Shown here piece by piece: positions 15,461 to 17,735 of a DNA stretch of 17,735 bases; positions within the stretch are counted from its first letter, which is position 1; each line of letters begins with the position of its first letter. The stretch lies in contig JAFOFS010000083.1 in NCBI GenBank assembly GCA_017387165.1, positions 1 to 17,735 on the forward strand, written 5' to 3'. Position numbers and translations under genes: made by a program. Below the pieces are notes generated by a model. That model searched no databases and was not told the origin of the DNA. It worked only from the letters and a program-made list of their open reading frames with translations. Source of the DNA: Clostridia bacterium (GTDB taxonomy: Bacteria > Bacillota > Clostridia > Oscillospirales > Acutalibacteraceae).

Positions 15461-16744
15461 CTATGCCCAGTTTCCGCGGAAATCCCCGGCGTTCCACTCG
15501 GAACGGTGGCGGGAGGTCTCGGCGGCAGGACGGGGCGTCTGAATATCGGTCATCGCGTAGCGCAGTGCGTCCATCAGATGATTGTCCCGATCAACGGGGC
15601 GGTTGATACCGCTGCCGTCTGCGGCTTTTTCCCAGACGTAGGCCGACAGCTCACGCACCGTGTTCACACAACGCGGATGGACGGTAATGCGGTATTCCTG
15701 CAGCTGCTGAATGCCGCTGCGGATGCTGTCGGCGCCTTTTGGCGCCGCACGCAGACGGGATAGCCCCAACCGCCGCAATTCCTCGTTGGATTTCGGCTCA
15801 GCCGCATCCGCGCGGATGCGCTCCTTGGCATACCCCTTGCGGATGATTGCCTCAGCGATCTCGCCGTTGAGCATACGCGTCCGATAAAATTCATCGAATA
15901 TATACAGCTGCTTGGCGACGGGGTCTGCCGCAGCGGCAATAAACGCGGTCGGGTCGTTGGAATAGCCGTAGTCCAGGCCGAAGACACGGGTATAACACGA
16001 CGGCAACGCCGCGAGATCGAACGGCTGTACCTCCCAGTTTTCGAAGATCAGCCCTTCCGCAATGCCCCACTCACCGAGTCCGGCGACCCGATACAGCTGC
16101 GGCTGTGCCAGCTTCATGTGCTCGTACCGCCGTCGGTCCACTTCATCCAGAAATTCGTTGCAGAGATAGTTGGTGGTAAAGGCGGCGGTATCCGCATCCG
16201 GCTTGTCAAAGAAACGCGCCTTCAGCCAATGCTTTTCCGACCAGGGATTAAAGGTGATGGTGGTCTGCTTGAAAAGAGGCGGTGGCACCGACCCACGCGG
16301 TACCGATAGATCCAACTTGTCAAAATCCCGTTCGCTGACGATTTCGGATGCCTCCTCCACCCATACCCAGCAGAGATATCCCTCGGGCACGGTGGCAGAG
16401 GCGAGCTTGTCCACGTCGTCAAAGCCGCGAAAGAGCACGCGCTGTCCGGTCGGTAAAAACTCCAGCGACAGCGGATGCTCGGTCGCTTTCCAAAGCGCGT
16501 TCACCCGCAGTCGCCGGATCGCCCATTGCAGCTGGGCAAAGGTGGAATCGTGATGGGTGTTGGCCACCGCCCGCACCACCAGCAGATTGGCCAGCGGATA
16601 CTTCATCAGATGGTAGATATACCACAATGCGGTGGTGGCGGATTTTTTGGAGGCTTTGCCGCCTTTCAGTACACGGTATCGCTTGCGGCAGTGCCAAAAT
16701 TCCTTGTAGCCGCCGCCGACGATATCCGGTAAGTGTACCGTCAT
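15461..16744 (-). CDS. Phage terminase large subunit (PBSX-like)
   Basis: A 427-aa terminase large subunit: an N-terminal packaging ATPase and a C-terminal RNase H-fold nuclease that cuts concatemeric DNA. The P-loop is a variant, KGGKASKKSATTA (27-39), where most relatives have GGRGS[GK]KS. Walker B is LCWVWVEEASE (124-134), and the coupling motif is TFNPWSE (164-170). The nuclease acidic residues are D258 in FGLDYGYSNDPTAF, D313 in RADAAEPKSNEEL and D392 in DNHLMDALRYA. The length is typical. The ATG at 16744 has a GGGAGG site seven bases upstream. No small terminase gene lies directly upstream; the holin gene is there instead. The K-A substitution for R-G in the P-loop is unusual but the catalytic Lys-Ser is kept, so the enzyme is probably active. 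Confidence 0.95.
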   Translation of the reverse strand: MTVHLPDIVGGGYKEFWHCRKRYRVLKGGKASKKSATTALWYIYHLMKYPLANLLVVRAVANTHHDSTFAQLQWAIRRLRVNALWKATEHPLSLEFLPTGQRVLFRGFDDVDKLASATVPEGYLCWVWVEEASEIVSERDFDKLDLSVPRGSVPPPLFKQTTITFNPWSEKHWLKARFFDKPDADTAAFTTNYLCNEFLDEVDRRRYEHMKLAQPQLYRVAGLGEWGIAEGLIFENWEVQPFDLAALPSCYTRVFGLDYGYSNDPTAFIAAAADPVAKQLYIFDEFYRTRMLNGEIAEAIIRKGYAKERIRADAAEPKSNEELRRLGLSRLRAAPKGADSIRSGIQQLQEYRITVHPRCVNTVRELSAYVWEKAADGSGINRPVDRDNHLMDALRYAMTDIQTPRPAAETSRHRSEWNAGDFRGNWA

Positions 16745-16762
16745 ACGTCATCCTCCCATCGC

Positions 16763-17203
16763 TCAGTTTTCGCTTTTCTTCTCGATGGTGACCTTCAAGC
16801 GCTCAATGATTTTCTGCAAAAAGACAGGCAGCTTGACCCCCATTTCGCTGACGTTTTCCAGAATGCTGATGAGCTCGTTGACAATCAACCAAAAAACGAC
16901 CAGCAGCCCGACTGCAAAGCGGATGCCGACCTCCACTCCGAGAGTAGAGGCAGCGTGGACGATGACGTAGTCGGTCACCAGACCGACCGCCACCACCGCC
17001 AGCTGCCCGATTTTTTTGAGAATGCCGCTGATGCCGCAACGGCTGCAAAGTGTTTTGGTGACCACCGCCTTACCGATACCGGTGAGGTAATCGACCAACA
17101 TCACGACCAGCAGTACCGCCAGCGGCACGGCAAGCTGCGAAAAACAGACGGCGACCGCCGCTGCGGCAGCGGCGACCACGGTCCGCAAAGTGGTTGCTTC
17201 CAT
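16763..17203 (-). CDS. Phage holin (holin 4_1 / toxin-secretion holin-like)
   Basis: A 146-aa membrane protein with hydrophobic segments at about 8-36, 66-84 and 96-114 and a charged C-terminal tail ending IERLKVTIEKKSEN. The segment LLVVMLVDYLTGIGKAVVTK (31-50) followed by SRCGISGILKKIGQL matches the holin 4_1 family, which includes phage lysis holins and TcdE-type toxin-release holins. Holins collect in the cytoplasmic membrane and open it at a set time for endolysin release. The start at 17203 has an AAAGGAG site six bases upstream. It lies between the capsid and terminase genes, an unusual place since holins normally precede the endolysin at the end of the late operon. No endolysin is seen nearby. 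A sensible alternative is a general small phage membrane protein. Confidence 0.82.
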   Translation of the reverse strand: MEATTLRTVVAAAAAAVAVCFSQLAVPLAVLLVVMLVDYLTGIGKAVVTKTLCSRCGISGILKKIGQLAVVAVGLVTDYVIVHAASTLGVEVGIRFAVGLLVVFWLIVNELISILENVSEMGVKLPVFLQKIIERLKVTIEKKSEN

Positions 17204-17218
17204 AATGCTCTCCTTTCT

Positions 17219-17244
17219 GTCCCCCGCCCATCAGGGCGGGGGAC
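17219..17244 (-). other. Perfect 11-bp G/C hairpin between the capsid and holin genes
   Basis: GTCCCCCGCCC (17219-17229) and its exact complement (17234-17244) flank a 4-base loop. It lies 9 bases after the capsid stop and immediately before AGAAAGGAG, the holin ribosome binding site. It has no T run on either strand, so it is not a standard intrinsic terminator. It could slow or partly stop transcription, protect the capsid mRNA 3' end, or be cut by RNase III. This is the strongest intergenic structure in the phage region. Confidence 0.8.
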
Positions 17245-17253
17245 AGGCTGTGT

Positions 17254-17735
17254 TTAGTCGCGGATGACCGCGATGATGCCCTTGCCCAGGCTGTTCTTCA
17301 CGAACAGGTCGTAGTAGACGCGATAATCGATCTTATACGCATCGGCCACCTGGTTCTGATCGGGGGTAAAGGTGCGGGTCTTTTCGGTCTTTTTGACCAG
17401 CGACGCCGCGCGCTTGGGCATGACGATCAGCGCAATCTCTTTTGCGTCGTCAGCCACGATGAAGCCGCCGCCGGTCTGACCTTCCGAGGTGCCGTCGCAG
17501 AAGTCGTAGGCGGTCATCATACGGCTCTTTTCCACCGGCAGGAGGAGGACGCCGTTGAGCGAGTTGACCTCCAGATTGATGTCACCCTTCTTCATCTGAC
17601 TGACGGTCATCATACGGGAAATCTCCTCCGAGTACTGCAGGCTCTGCAAGAGCTTGTGATCGACGAACGCGACCAGCTCCTCATCGTAACCGACTGCATT
17701 ACGGGCGGCATCCACCGCCATCGTGAACATGGCAA
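17254..17735 (-). CDS. Probable phage major capsid protein, C-terminal part (cut by window edge)
   Basis: The last 160 or so codons of a gene that runs beyond the right edge; the frame stays open to the edge and the ATG at 17730 has no visible ribosome binding site, so it is probably internal. Segments such as SEEISRMMTVSQMKKGDINL, SRMMTAYDFCDGTSEGQTGG, PKRAASLVKKTEKTRTFTPD and VADAYKIDYRVYYDLFVKN recall the C-terminal half of major capsid proteins of Firmicutes phages (substrate strand, P-domain loops, then 'x-x-N-Q-x-A-D-A-[WY]-K-I-x-Y-R'). The stop at 17254 is followed by the G/C hairpin and then the holin. The capsid call rests on recalled family patterns and phage context, without a search. 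The strand and frame are clear. Confidence 0.7.
   Translation of the reverse strand, partial: AMFTMAVDAARNAVGYDEELVAFVDHKLLQSLQYSEEISRMMTVSQMKKGDINLEVNSLNGVLLLPVEKSRMMTAYDFCDGTSEGQTGGGFIVADDAKEIALIVMPKRAASLVKKTEKTRTFTPDQNQVADAYKIDYRVYYDLFVKNSLGKGIIAVIRD

Larger units (their letters stand above)
10885..17735 (-). mobile_element. Part of a prophage or prophage-derived cassette (short-tailed phage type)
   Basis: Seven consecutive minus-strand genes: capsid, holin, large terminase, portal, nozzle-like protein, coiled-coil protein and a small membrane protein. They are spaced by short gaps and each visible start has a strong ribosome binding site. The terminase-portal-nozzle block without tape measure or tail tube genes suggests a podovirus-like virion. 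The left limit is placed at the shared terminator next to the host gene; the right limit is outside the window. No integrase, attachment repeat, repressor, scaffold, endolysin or tail fibre is visible here. The terminase and portal calls are secure; the extent and the state (active, cryptic or domesticated) are inference. Confidence 0.8.

Noticed and set aside
17254..17735. Complete 158-aa protein starting at 17730
   Set aside because: The frame continues open to the window edge and no ribosome binding site is visible before this ATG; the content looks like the C-terminal half of a capsid protein.

Overview
The window looks like the chromosome of a GC-rich member of the Clostridia, most likely in the Oscillospiraceae/Ruminococcaceae range. 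The basis is the gene order plsX-rnc-smc-ftsY-rdgB-yhbY-nadD/yqeK-LCP-rsfS-leuS, the strong AAAGGAGG-type ribosome binding sites, the use of TTG starts and the sigma-A type promoters. The genus cannot be fixed from the sequence alone. Almost every gene is on the minus strand, so transcription runs from high to low coordinates.

Region 1 (1-10257, minus) is one tightly packed housekeeping operon. It starts from a full-consensus promoter (TTGACA-17-TATAAT) just upstream of plsX. In order of transcription it encodes PlsX (acyl-phosphate synthesis for phospholipids), RNase III, the SMC condensin ATPase, the SRP receptor FtsY, the RdgB/HAM1 house-cleaning pyrophosphatase, a YhbY-type ribosome-associated RNA-binding protein, a fused NadD-YqeK protein (NAD synthesis plus a probable Ap4A hydrolase), a divergent LytR-CpsA-Psr (LCP) envelope protein, the ribosome silencing factor RsfS, and the first 84 codons of leucyl-tRNA synthetase. 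Several neighbours overlap by 1-4 bases (plsX/rnc, nadD-yqeK/LCP, LCP/rsfS) or are 3 bases apart, which points to translational coupling.

Region 2 (10258-10887) is a short divergent/convergent switch. A second promoter, back to back with the plsX promoter, reads rightward into a cysteine-rich orphan protein of about 148 aa. This gene ends at a 14-bp-stem terminator that probably works in both directions.

Region 3 (10885-17735, minus) is part of a prophage or prophage-derived cassette of short-tailed-phage type. In order of transcription it holds the C-terminal part of a probable major capsid protein, a type 4_1-like holin, a PBSX-like large terminase, a portal protein, a 662-aa probable tail nozzle/head-completion protein, a coiled-coil protein that may be a virion or ejection protein, and a 51-aa single-membrane-segment protein. 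All genes completely inside the window are intact and have strong ribosome binding sites, so the cassette does not look decayed. The order (capsid and holin before terminase and portal) is unusual. No integrase, scaffold, tail fibre, endolysin or repressor is visible in the window. No stretch over 300 bases lacks a gene; the largest gap is the roughly 143-base divergent promoter region. I found no tRNA, rRNA, CRISPR array or insertion sequence.
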